From Paraclostridium ghonii (GTDB lineage: Bacteria; Bacillota; Clostridia; Peptostreptococcales; Peptostreptococcaceae): a stretch of 64,000 nucleotides of DNA. Made by a program: the position numbers and the translations under genes. The notes beneath the pieces are model-generated. The model was not told the origin of the DNA and searched no databases. It worked only from the letters and a program-made list of their open reading frames with translations. Below are positions 17,901 through 25,699 of the stretch, piece after piece. The stretch lies in NCBI RefSeq assembly GCF_030815085.1, contig NZ_JAUSWG010000015.1, one strand, 5' to 3'. Every line of letters starts with the position of its first letter. The first letter of the stretch is position 1.

Positions 17901-18011
17901 TTACATTCCTATAAATAAGCTTAATACACCTGCAACACTAGAAAGAACTAATAATCCTATAATAGCTAATGCTATTACTCTTGTAGATTTTTTACTTCTA
18001 GCTTTTGCCAT
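17901..18011 (-). CDS. 36-aa basic, single-helix membrane peptide (DUF4044-like)
   Basis: Short reading frame ATG to TAA: a basic N-terminus (MAKARSKKSTR) followed by one hydrophobic helix (about residues 12-33) and a C-terminal FIGM. A clear SD (CGAGGTG) is 5-6 nt before the ATG. Size, charge pattern and topology resemble the tiny DUF4044 membrane proteins of Firmicutes, but I cannot confirm membership. It is 18 nt upstream of the transaldolase gene on the same strand. Function unknown. Confidence 0.75.
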   Translation of the reverse strand: MAKARSKKSTRVIALAIIGLLVLSSVAGVLSLFIGM

Positions 18012-18070
18012 GTTATCACCTCGTTAATTTTAAACATTATGTATTACTTATAAGTCAATCTATTTAATAT

Positions 18071-18099
18071 AAAAAGTCCTTATTTCATAAGGACTTTTT
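18071..18099 (-). terminator. Terminator after pepF-like gene
   Basis: Perfect 13-bp stem aaaaagtccttat/ataaggacttttt with a 3-nt loop. T-rich flanks lie on both strands, and it is 37 nt after the gene's stop. Confidence 0.9.
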
Positions 18100-18135
18100 A
18101 TATATTCTACCACTATTTCTAAATTACTTCTATCA

Positions 18136-20052
18136 TTAATTTGTTAATAACTTTTCTAATTCACTTACCAATGAGTTAAACTTCTCTGTTGTTTGCTCTA
18201 TAGGTTTAGTGCTATAAAGATTTATTCCACTCTCTTTTAATAATTCTATAGGATAGTTAGATCCTCCTTTTTTTAGAAAAGACAAATAATTTTCAGGTCC
18301 ATTTTTAATTATATCTTGAGAAAATGCTATACCTGCACTACATCCTGTAGCATACTTATATACATAAAAACTATTATAAAAATGAGGTATTTTTGACCAA
18401 CCTACTTTAGATAGTTGGTCTACTTCAAAATCTTTTCCATAATATTTTTGTAAAAGTTCTCCCCATACATCATTTAATACTAATACATTTACAACTTCTC
18501 CACGTTCAAGTTTTTGATGCACTTTATCTTCAAACTCAGCATACATTGTTTGCACAAATAATGTATTTTTTATTAAATCTAAATATTGAGTTATATAATA
18601 AGCTTTTTCATCATTGTTTTTTGTGTTTTTTATTAACATTTCATATAATAAAGCTTCGTTAGTTATAGATGCAACTTCATGAGTAAATATACTTGGTTTA
18701 GAATTTAAATAATTTTGATTTTTAGAACTTATATAACCATATACTGCGTGACCTAATTCATGAGATAATGTAGATACCGAATCTAAATTTCCACTATAGT
18801 TCATTAAAACGTATGGATGGTTATCATATACAGATAGGCAATAAGCTCCACTGACTTTATTTTCATCTGAATATACATCTACCCATCTCTCATTAAAAGC
18901 CTTATAAAGTATATCTCCGTATTCTTTTCCTAAAGGATTCAGTGCCGAATATACAATATTTTGAGCTTTATCATATGGAATATGTTCATCTACCGGATTA
19001 ATAATAGGAGCATGCATATCGTATGAATAAACTTTATCTAAATTTAGTACTTTTTTTCTTAAAGCTATATACTTATGCAAACTTCCTAAATTATTATCTA
19101 CTGTATTTACTAGTTCATCATATACCTTAGAATCTATATCATCACCTGACATGTACATTTCTCTTGAATTTTTATACCCTCTAGTATTTGAATAAAAGAT
19201 ATTTTTCTTAACCTGTCCTATAAATAAACCTGATAACATATTTATGTTATCGTTGTATTTTAGAGATTCATTCTCATAAGCTTTTTTTCTAGTCTCTCTA
19301 TTTGTACTTTCTACTGCTAATGAATACTCTGAAGGATTTAAACTTGATTTTTTATCCATATTCAAAAACAAATCATATATGTCTTTAGGTAAAGATGATA
19401 TATCACTTATATTACTTAATAATTCTTCTTCTTTAGGATTAAGATAATGCTTTTTATTTCTTCTTATATCACTCAAATACATACTATATTTGGTTGATAT
19501 CTTTTCATCTTTCATAATCTCTTTAAAATCTTTATTAGATAATTTTAAAATTTCTAATTCTAAATCAGAACAAATAGAACCGTATTCTTTATATACTTTG
19601 TTTAAGTCTTCATTCATATTTAAATATTTATATGAGTTTTTATTAACGTCACTATTTAAAGATACATAAGCATATAATTTTTCTAGTTTCGAGTCTAAAT
19701 CTTCTTTTATATTTAGAGCATATAGTAAATGTTTTTGAGACTTAGTTACTTTACCTACATAATTTTCTAACTCTTTAGTTTGTTTTTTAAATTTATCTAA
19801 ATTTTGTTTCCAATCTTCATTACTCTTATACAATTTAGTTATATCCCAGGTAGTGTATTTAGTAGCTTTTTTTGCTTCTTCTTTAGAATTTTCTTTATTA
19901 GAAGAATCTTTTTTACTAGTATCATTTATAGTTTCAAGTGTATTTTCATTTAAAGCTTCTCTATGTCCACTTATATCCTTCTGTAATAAAATAGATGCAA
20001 ATAATATAACAACAATTACAATAGTTATTAGTTTATACATATTTTTCCCCAT
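18136..20052 (-). CDS. Membrane-anchored M3 oligoendopeptidase (PepF-like)
   Basis: Zinc metallopeptidase, 638 aa. The active site HELGH is at residues 431-435 and the third ligand Glu459 in THEVASITNE, as in M3B oligoendopeptidase F. Unlike cytosolic PepF, it begins with a basic start and one hydrophobic helix (about 6-24), then a Ser/Asn/Lys/Glu-rich low-complexity spacer (about 30-65). The catalytic domain is therefore predicted outside the membrane. No lipobox is seen, so the helix is likely an anchor. ATG 20052 is used; Met5 is an alternative start. The SD lies in a hairpin (listed separately). Confidence 0.9.
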   Translation of the reverse strand: MGKNMYKLITIVIVVILFASILLQKDISGHREALNENTLETINDTSKKDSSNKENSKEEAKKATKYTTWDITKLYKSNEDWKQNLDKFKKQTKELENYVGKVTKSQKHLLYALNIKEDLDSKLEKLYAYVSLNSDVNKNSYKYLNMNEDLNKVYKEYGSICSDLELEILKLSNKDFKEIMKDEKISTKYSMYLSDIRRNKKHYLNPKEEELLSNISDISSLPKDIYDLFLNMDKKSSLNPSEYSLAVESTNRETRKKAYENESLKYNDNINMLSGLFIGQVKKNIFYSNTRGYKNSREMYMSGDDIDSKVYDELVNTVDNNLGSLHKYIALRKKVLNLDKVYSYDMHAPIINPVDEHIPYDKAQNIVYSALNPLGKEYGDILYKAFNERWVDVYSDENKVSGAYCLSVYDNHPYVLMNYSGNLDSVSTLSHELGHAVYGYISSKNQNYLNSKPSIFTHEVASITNEALLYEMLIKNTKNNDEKAYYITQYLDLIKNTLFVQTMYAEFEDKVHQKLERGEVVNVLVLNDVWGELLQKYYGKDFEVDQLSKVGWSKIPHFYNSFYVYKYATGCSAGIAFSQDIIKNGPENYLSFLKKGGSNYPIELLKESGINLYSTKPIEQTTEKFNSLVSELEKLLTN

Positions 20053-20053
20053 G

Positions 20054-20098
20054 AAAAGCCATCCTTTCTCTAAGATTATTAGTATTAGGATGGCTTTT
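20054..20098 (-). promoter_or_regulatory. Hairpin sequestering the pepF-like ribosome binding site
   Basis: Perfect 12-bp inverted repeat aaaagccatcct (20054-20065) and aggatggctttt (20087-20098) with a 21-nt loop. On the minus-strand transcript, the 3' arm contains the SD AGGATGG and ends one base before the ATG. No U-run follows it on that strand, so it looks like a translational rather than a transcriptional element. Confidence 0.6.
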
Positions 20099-20141
20099 TG
20101 TATCTATATTATTCAGTTTTTGGAAAATAAGTATTGTTTAC

Positions 20142-20463
20142 TTATCCACATATTTATCAACATATCAACACTTTTCAAATGTTAAATTTCCAATATTTAT
20201 TATGCATAGTTTTTCATATTTATATATTATATTTATACATTATCCACATATTATAAATACTTATTAACATTTTTTTTATTTTCATGTTGATATTATTCTA
20301 TTTTCATAAATTTATTTTATATTTGAAAATTTTTAATTTTTCTTAATTTTCCACATATTATGTCGAATATTGTAATTCCAATATGTGCGTAAATAAATGT
20401 CCATTTTACATGTCCACATTTTATCCACATTTTATTAACATTTTGTGTATAACTTGTGGATTT
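20142..20463. promoter_or_regulatory. DnaA-box cluster
   Basis: Three perfect DnaA boxes TTATCCACA on the plus strand (20142-20150, 20240-20248, 20421-20429), TTTTCCACA at 20347-20355, and TTATACACA on the minus strand (20444-20452). Weaker one- or two-mismatch copies lie at 20154, 20285, 20410, 20432 and 20455. The block is noncoding, lies between the 3' end of spoIIE and the 5' end of the pepF-like gene, and includes long A/T tracts. There is no dnaA or rpmH here, so it is read as an accessory cluster, not oriC. Confidence 0.75.
20361..20367 (+). promoter_or_regulatory. Spo0A-type box inside DnaA-box cluster
   Basis: TGTCGAA exactly matches the core 0A box; the 9-mer TATGTCGAA is 8/9 to TTTGTCRAA. 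It lies 6 nt after the DnaA box at 20347-20355. A single seven-base match is weak evidence alone. Confidence 0.4.
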
Positions 20464-20468
20464 TCAAA

Positions 20469-22835
20469 TTAATTCTTAAATACTTTGCTTACAAGAACAG
20501 TCATATCATCATGTATATTATTATTTTGTATGTCTAATGCTCTATTTAAAATTTCATTTGTTATTTCTTTTGGATTAGTTGTTTCTAATCCTTTTAAAAA
20601 GTATATCAACCAATTGTCGCCTAGGTTTTTATTTTTACCAGCATCTACAATTCCATCTGAAACCATAATTATATAGTCCCCATCTTTTATTTTTCTACTA
20701 TCTCTTTCTATATTTATATCTGCTAGTATCCCTACAGGCAATGAAGCACTAGATATAAGATCTATATCACCATTACTTCTTTTTATATACGTTGAGCATG
20801 CACCCATTTTTATTGTATTTAATACCCCCTTATTTAAATCAATAATACCTAAATCTAATGTTGAGAACATCTCGTCAGATGATTTAAGCATTAATATATT
20901 ATTTATAGTGTCAATTATTATTTCTTCATCTATATTTGAGTCCATCATATTTTCTAATATATCTATGGTTATAGACGATTCTTCGTAAGCCTTTCTTCCT
21001 TTTCCCATACCATCACTTATGGCTATCATATATTTCCCATCAGATACTTCCATATAAGTATAGTTATCACCAGAGATTAAATATCCATCTTTAGACATAT
21101 TAGAAACCTCTGTTGCAACTTTAAATTCTTGTCTTTTTGTTAGTTTTATTTTGCACTGACCTCCTGTGCATGTGCATCCTACTTTTCTAGCAACTAATTC
21201 TTGGCCTAATACATTTGATATAATATTAGTTATCTTTCTTTCACACAATTTATTATCACTACAAGTTTCTCTTTCTATTAAAACTTCAAAATCATTGCTA
21301 TCTGTAGATATATAATTTAATTTTTTTACACTTATATTATTTCTGTCTAGTTCAACAAGTAAATTCTTTTCCATTTCCATATCAAATATTATATCTTTAT
21401 CTAACTCTTTTGCCATGCATTCAATAGAATTGGACATATATCTTATTTGATTAGCTACTAACTTTCTATTTTCCGAAAATCTTTGCTCCCAACTATAGTC
21501 TAATGCAAACATTTTATAATAATAATTCGATGCCTTAACAATACTCTCAGGCTTTATACAATCTTTTTTAAAATCAATAGGTATATTTTCTAAATAAACT
21601 TCTCCACTATCCTCTAGTTCTTCTAGTATTCTATTCATCATTGTATATGTGTAATTAAATTTTGAGTCCCAACATCTCCTTCTCATCCCACAATTTTTAC
21701 ATTCATCATTGTGTATCATATCTATTATATGCGCTATATCTTTTTGGTCTAAAATCTTTTCTTTTTCTCTTATCCTATCAAAAGTATTCGCTAAATCTGA
21801 ATATGTTTTATACATACCTCTTAATCTATTATTAGTTATTTCCCTACTCCTAGCTAAATAATCTTCTACTCCATCTTTTAATCCACTGTTTCCCTTTGTA
21901 ATTTTCTCTATATTTTTTATTACCTTATCCGGTATAAGTATTACCAACACACTAGCTATTAGTATATCTCTAACTTCCATAATGTTTGAACCTATCCCAG
22001 AGGTATAAATGTAAATTAAACTCCAACCCACTACATATCCCGCTACACTTAAATATTTATTAACTTTATTAAATCCACCACAAATCAATCCTGCAAATGC
22101 ATAAATCCCCATATACATACTAGACACTAAATTATTTATAAAATAAGCCAATCCAATTATAACTCCACTTGATGCTCCTAAAGCTGCACCACCTGTGATA
22201 GATAATATTAATATAGTCATAGTTGTTAAAACATTCCTAATTGAGATGCCAAGTACAGAAACTTCCCCTATTCCCATTATGCTAAATATTATAATAATTG
22301 TTAAAGCTACAATTTCTTCATTAGAGGTGACCGTTCTAGAAGCCCTTTTATTTATAACTGCAACTCCATAAGAAAATATATAAGTCCCAACAAACATAAG
22401 TATACACTCAACTAAAGCTATGCTTAAATTATATACGTAACTTCCAAATATTAAAGCTTGTCCCATAGATATAGGAATCATTACCAAACTTCCTATAATA
22501 GATATTTTATTTATTGATTTTATGTTTTTTATATGACTAGATATAATTTGAATAATAATTATACATATTGAATATTTTATAATATTAGATACTTGATTAA
22601 ACGATAAAACTGTTCCAGCTAATGTAGCTATAAATACAGGAAATTTATATTTATCTATAATAGACACACATAAGAAAAAAGCTACCCCCAACGGAGCTAT
22701 ATTATCAACTACCATAGCTCTACTAAGTAAAAACCCAAACAAGCATAAAATTAACGTATTGGAATCTAAAAAATTAACTTGTACTATATTTTTAAAAACT
22801 AAGTTCCTCTTATTAACAGCTATACTTCTTTCCAT
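20469..22835 (-). CDS. spoIIE: Stage II sporulation protein E, serine phosphatase
   Basis: Forespore regulator of 788 aa. The N-terminal third has about ten hydrophobic helices, followed by a central oligomerisation region with a CKNCGMRRRC cysteine motif and a C-terminal PP2C domain with AISDGMGKGRKAYEES and IIMVSDGIVD metal-binding motifs. It dephosphorylates the anti-anti-sigma factor SpoIIAA and so activates sigma-F. The start is the ATG at 22833-22835, 7 nt after GGGGGAGG; the longer frame lacks an SD. A Spo0A-style promoter lies directly upstream. Confidence 0.96.
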   Translation of the reverse strand: MERSIAVNKRNLVFKNIVQVNFLDSNTLILCLFGFLLSRAMVVDNIAPLGVAFFLCVSIIDKYKFPVFIATLAGTVLSFNQVSNIIKYSICIIIIQIISSHIKNIKSINKISIIGSLVMIPISMGQALIFGSYVYNLSIALVECILMFVGTYIFSYGVAVINKRASRTVTSNEEIVALTIIIIFSIMGIGEVSVLGISIRNVLTTMTILILSITGGAALGASSGVIIGLAYFINNLVSSMYMGIYAFAGLICGGFNKVNKYLSVAGYVVGWSLIYIYTSGIGSNIMEVRDILIASVLVILIPDKVIKNIEKITKGNSGLKDGVEDYLARSREITNNRLRGMYKTYSDLANTFDRIREKEKILDQKDIAHIIDMIHNDECKNCGMRRRCWDSKFNYTYTMMNRILEELEDSGEVYLENIPIDFKKDCIKPESIVKASNYYYKMFALDYSWEQRFSENRKLVANQIRYMSNSIECMAKELDKDIIFDMEMEKNLLVELDRNNISVKKLNYISTDSNDFEVLIERETCSDNKLCERKITNIISNVLGQELVARKVGCTCTGGQCKIKLTKRQEFKVATEVSNMSKDGYLISGDNYTYMEVSDGKYMIAISDGMGKGRKAYEESSITIDILENMMDSNIDEEIIIDTINNILMLKSSDEMFSTLDLGIIDLNKGVLNTIKMGACSTYIKRSNGDIDLISSASLPVGILADINIERDSRKIKDGDYIIMVSDGIVDAGKNKNLGDNWLIYFLKGLETTNPKEITNEILNRALDIQNNNIHDDMTVLVSKVFKN

Positions 22836-22868
22836 AAAAAAACCTCCCCCTGTTATTTTCATACTGAA

Positions 22869-22901
22869 ATTGTAACAAATGGGAGATATCTTTTTTGTCA
22901 T
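22869..22901 (-). promoter_or_regulatory. Putative Spo0A-dependent spoIIE promoter with 21-nt spacer
   Basis: On the minus strand ATGACA (22896-22901, -35 like) is separated by exactly 21 nt from TACAAT (22869-22874, -10 like), each 5/6 to consensus. TTTGTCATA (plus strand, 22894-22902) overlaps the -35 and is 8/9 to the 0A box. The predicted transcript would have a leader of about 27 nt. B. subtilis spoIIE and spoIIG promoters have the same abnormal spacing (recalled). Confidence 0.5.
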
Positions 22902-22926
22902 AATAGGTAACTAATATCTTATAATC

Positions 22927-23847
22927 TTAAGACATTTTTTTTGCATTTTGACATAATAAGCCTTCCAAATTATCATACTCACTTACTATAATCTCTTCTT
23001 TTTCTAAATTTTTCATTATTATATTTAATATTGCTACACCAGCCGTTATAATATCCGCTCGTTTAGGCTGTAGGCCTTTTAATCTTTTCTTATCATTTAA
23101 TGTCGTGTTTTTTAAATTTTGTAAAATAATATCTAAATCTTTTTTGCATACTTCACTTCCATGAATTTTTTCCATAGAATATGATTCTAGTTTTTGATTT
23201 ATAGCACAAACAGAAGTTATTGTTCCTCCAATACCTACTATAGACTTTATATTTTCTTTTTTTAGTTTTTCTAGAGTCTTAGCTATAGTCTTAGTTATAA
23301 ATTTTTCCATATCTTCGAATTCTCTTTCAGATACTGGATCTTTTTTTAAAAATTTTTCAGTCATCCTCAATGCACCCACATTTTCACTTTTACAAAATTC
23401 AATCCCTTGAGGTCCACCTAAAATAAATTCCGTAGATCCACCACCTATATCTATAACTAATATGTTATCTCTATTTTCTAATCCCTGTAAAACCCCTAAA
23501 AACCCTAAGTTAGATTCTTCTTCGCCACTTATTATTTCTACATCTATATCACATTCTTCTTTAGATAACTTTACAAAATCTAGTTTATTTTTACTATCTC
23601 TTAAAGCTGATGTTCCTATACAATAAATTTTTTCACATCCCTTAGATTCAGCCAATTTTGAAAATTCCTTTAAAGCTTCTATGTTTCTTTTTATAGCTTC
23701 AAAAGATATATATCCTTCATTGTCTACTCCTTGTCCAATCCTTGTTGTATTTATAAACTTTTCTCTATTAAGCAGTTTCCCGTCTATATAATCTGCCACC
23801 AATAACCTCATAGAATTTGTTCCTATATCTATAGCTCCTAATTTCAC
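22927..23847 (-). CDS. ppx: Ppx/GppA phosphatase
   Basis: Exopolyphosphatase/guanosine pentaphosphatase family, 306 aa, of the actin-like ATPase fold. Phosphate-binding loops are AIDIGTNSMRLLVADY at the N-terminus and LVIDIGGGSTEFILG in the middle, then GIGGTITSVCAI. It is the short form without the C-terminal HD domain of E. coli enzymes. Which substrate it prefers is not readable. The start is a GTG, 7 nt after GGAGGT. It lies between divIC and spoIIE. Confidence 0.92.
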   Translation of the reverse strand: MKLGAIDIGTNSMRLLVADYIDGKLLNREKFINTTRIGQGVDNEGYISFEAIKRNIEALKEFSKLAESKGCEKIYCIGTSALRDSKNKLDFVKLSKEECDIDVEIISGEEESNLGFLGVLQGLENRDNILVIDIGGGSTEFILGGPQGIEFCKSENVGALRMTEKFLKKDPVSEREFEDMEKFITKTIAKTLEKLKKENIKSIVGIGGTITSVCAINQKLESYSMEKIHGSEVCKKDLDIILQNLKNTTLNDKKRLKGLQPKRADIITAGVAILNIIMKNLEKEEIIVSEYDNLEGLLCQNAKKMS

Positions 23848-23890
23848 TTAATTGACCTCCTATAACGTTAATTTTAAATATGTATATGCA

Positions 23891-23922
23891 AATAGAGGAA
23901 GTATTTAATTACTTCCTCTATT
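23891..23922 (-). terminator. Hairpin at end of divIC
   Basis: 12-bp perfect stem aatagaggaagt/acttcctctatt that includes the divIC stop codon. Only three T residues follow on the minus strand, so termination may be partial and allow read-through into ppx. Confidence 0.5.
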
Positions 23923-24204
23923 TATATCTACATATATTATTTCATTTGGTTTTACCATTTTCAATCTATTTCTAGCTATATCTTCTATGTATGTATCCTT
24001 ATCCAAACTTTTTTTAGATTCTTTTAGATTCTTAATTTCTTTTTCCGTGTCTTTTATTTCCTTTTTTAAGTAAGCTATTTCATTATTATATTTAACAGAT
24101 TTAAATATTTGAGTCGTAAATCCACCTATAAGTGACATTACTAAAAAAGATAAAAACATACCAACAACTAAATATTGCCCTAAAAATTTTTTTCTTTTGT
24201 TCAT
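23905..24204 (-). CDS. divIC: Septum formation initiator (DivIC/FtsB-like)
   Basis: Bitopic division protein, 99 aa: short cytoplasmic N-terminus (MNKRKKFLGQY), one membrane helix (about residues 12-33), then an extracytoplasmic coiled coil (YNNEIAYLKKEIKDTEKEI) and the DTYIEDIARNRLKMVKPNEI end typical of DivIC/FtsB. It links FtsL and the septal synthase. It follows yabP and yabQ exactly as in B. subtilis. Confidence 0.92.
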   Translation of the reverse strand: MNKRKKFLGQYLVVGMFLSFLVMSLIGGFTTQIFKSVKYNNEIAYLKKEIKDTEKEIKNLKESKKSLDKDTYIEDIARNRLKMVKPNEIIYVDINRGSN

Positions 24205-24214
24205 AATCTCCCCC

Positions 24215-24709
24215 CTACGATTTAACTTTTACTCTTTTTAATTTACCTAACTTATTTTTAGTAAACATTAAAATTTTTATAATTAAATTAGGTATATAAA
24301 ATATAGTATCAAATAATAAGTGTATTGAGTAGATTATAACGTAATACAAATTAACTGAAATCTTGCATGTATATACTAAAATTTGCCTTATAGTATTAAT
24401 AATAAATCCAATGCATTTGTTTAATACCTTTAGTATGAATTTACTAATAGTGTTGTAGTAAATAATAAACCCTATAAATAAAGCAATAAAATGATAATAC
24501 CTTAAATCAAAGGATTCTATAACATTTATTGTTATAAAAACAAGTAAAGTTACAATTATCCAAAATAGAACATCATAGAAAATCGAGAAAATTTTTATTA
24601 AACTAAAGTTTTGCTTAACAGCTCTGTATAGATCAAATAGAACCCCTATAAATATCCCAGCATATATCGTTGCAAAAAATGCTCCCAAGTCTTCAATAAA
24701 GGGTATCAT
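24215..24709 (-). CDS. yabQ: Spore cortex biosynthesis protein YabQ
   Basis: Membrane protein, 164 aa. The N-terminus with FFATIYAGIFIGVLFDLYRAVKQ is the YabQ family signature, followed by several hydrophobic helices; the C-terminal end is basic. YabQ is made in the mother cell and needed for cortex formation in B. subtilis. Its start codon overlaps the yabP stop by one base (TAATG), indicating coupling. Confidence 0.92.
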   Translation of the reverse strand: MIPFIEDLGAFFATIYAGIFIGVLFDLYRAVKQNFSLIKIFSIFYDVLFWIIVTLLVFITINVIESFDLRYYHFIALFIGFIIYYNTISKFILKVLNKCIGFIINTIRQILVYTCKISVNLYYVIIYSIHLLFDTIFYIPNLIIKILMFTKNKLGKLKRVKVKS

Positions 24710-24963
24710 TATTTAAATAGTTTCTTAAGGAAATTTTCTTGAGGATCTTTAGATTTACTGTAATTTATTCCATTTATAGTTCCTGTTACAGTAATAACTT
24801 TTTCGTCTATACTAAGCTTACTCATGTCTAAATTTTCTCCATCTACAATCATATCTCCAGATATAGTTCTTATTTCTACTTTTTTATCATTGAAAGAGTA
24901 TATGTGCTCTACTCCAGAAATAGTTAAACTTGATCGATTATTTAAGCTTATACTATGTTCCAT
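24709..24963 (-). CDS. yabP: Sporulation protein YabP
   Basis: Small protein of 84 aa of the YabP/YqfC family: HSISLNNRSSLTISGVEHIYSFNDKKVEI, a beta-rich domain. It is conserved in spore formers next to yabQ and expressed in the mother cell in B. subtilis. The SD is GGAGGG 5-6 nt before the ATG. A sigma-E type promoter is expected upstream, but I could not identify a convincing one in the 60-nt gap after rqcP. Confidence 0.93.
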   Translation of the reverse strand: MEHSISLNNRSSLTISGVEHIYSFNDKKVEIRTISGDMIVDGENLDMSKLSIDEKVITVTGTINGINYSKSKDPQENFLKKLFK

Positions 24964-25026
24964 AATATCCCTCCATATTAAATCTTTATATTAACCTAAT
25001 ATAAATATACGAAGGATATTCTAAAT

Positions 25027-25269
25027 TTATTCTATTATCTCAAACATTTCTTTTGCATCATTTTTTAGTACATGCTCTTTTATTTCTTTTATCTCAAATT
25101 TCATTAATTTTTCACCAAATTTAATTTCAAGAATATCTCCTATATTAACTTCCGACGATGACTTTGCAGCTTTTCCATTTATAGTAACGATACCTTTGTC
25201 ACAAGCTTCCTTGGCCACTGTTCTTCTTTTTATTATTCTTGAAACTTTTAAGAATTTATCTAGCCTCAT
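25027..25269 (-). CDS. rqcP: S4-domain RNA-binding protein RqcP (YabO)
   Basis: 80-aa single S4 domain (MRLDKFLKVSRIIKRRTVAKEACDKG...VTINGKAAKSSSEVNIGD). In B. subtilis RqcP stabilises the RqcH-50S complex during C-terminal alanine tailing of stalled chains. Position between mazG/hup and yabP matches B. subtilis yabO. A terminator-like hairpin separates it from hup, so it may depend on read-through or its own promoter. Confidence 0.92.
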   Translation of the reverse strand: MRLDKFLKVSRIIKRRTVAKEACDKGIVTINGKAAKSSSEVNIGDILEIKFGEKLMKFEIKEIKEHVLKNDAKEMFEIIE

Positions 25270-25292
25270 TTATTAAAACCTCCTTATATAGA

Positions 25293-25317
25293 AAAAGTGT
25301 GGAATATCCACACTTTT
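25293..25317 (-). terminator. Terminator between hup and rqcP
   Basis: Perfect 11-bp stem aaaagtgtgga/tccacactttt with 3-nt loop and five T on the minus strand, ending about 23 nt upstream of the rqcP start. The rqcP SD follows immediately. Confidence 0.8.
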
Positions 25318-25331
25318 AAATATAAATAAAA

Positions 25332-25610
25332 CTATCCATTTATTATGTCTTTTAATCCCTTTCCAGCTTTGAAAACTGGAGCCTTAGAAGCTGGTATATC
25401 TATAACTTCTTCTGGGTTTCTTGGGTTTCTTCCTTGTCTTGCTGCTCTTTCTCTAGTTTCAAAAGTTCCAAATCCTACTAATTGAACTTTTTCTCCTGAT
25501 ACTAATGCCTCTTCTACTGATTTCATGAAAGCATTTAATGCTGCTTCTGCTTCCTTCTTTGTTAATTCACTCTTTTCTGCCATTTTTGCTACTAATTCAG
25601 CTTTATTCAC
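25332..25610 (-). CDS. hup: Nucleoid protein HU
   Basis: DNA-binding HU/IHF family protein, 92 aa: MNKAELVAKMAEKSELTKKEAE helices, QLVGFGTFETRERAARQGRNPR beta-arm segment with the intercalating RNP motif. The start is a GTG, 8 nt after AGGAGG. HU is inserted between mazG and rqcP, while B. subtilis has no HU gene at this place. It ends in its own terminator and probably supplies most of the transcription here. Confidence 0.97.
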   Translation of the reverse strand: MNKAELVAKMAEKSELTKKEAEAALNAFMKSVEEALVSGEKVQLVGFGTFETRERAARQGRNPRNPEEVIDIPASKAPVFKAGKGLKDIING

Positions 25611-25699
25611 GTTACTTACCTCCTAAAAGTTTATATTATAGAATTTTATACTCAATATTAGTTAAAATTCTAGATTTTTAACAAAATACCTTCTACTTT

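Noticed and set aside
20054..20098. Hairpin before the pepF-like gene as an ordinary terminator
   Set aside because: On the gene's own strand it is followed by CATGGGG, not a U-run, and on the other strand no gene runs into it.
20100..20468. The DnaA-box block as the chromosomal origin itself
   Set aside because: oriC in Clostridia adjoins dnaA, and no dnaA, dnaN, rpmH or recF is present in the window. The box cluster is better explained as an accessory site.
24964..25026. Sigma-E promoter of yabP
   Set aside because: Expected from biology, but no pair of elements at proper spacing was convincing in this short AT-rich gap.
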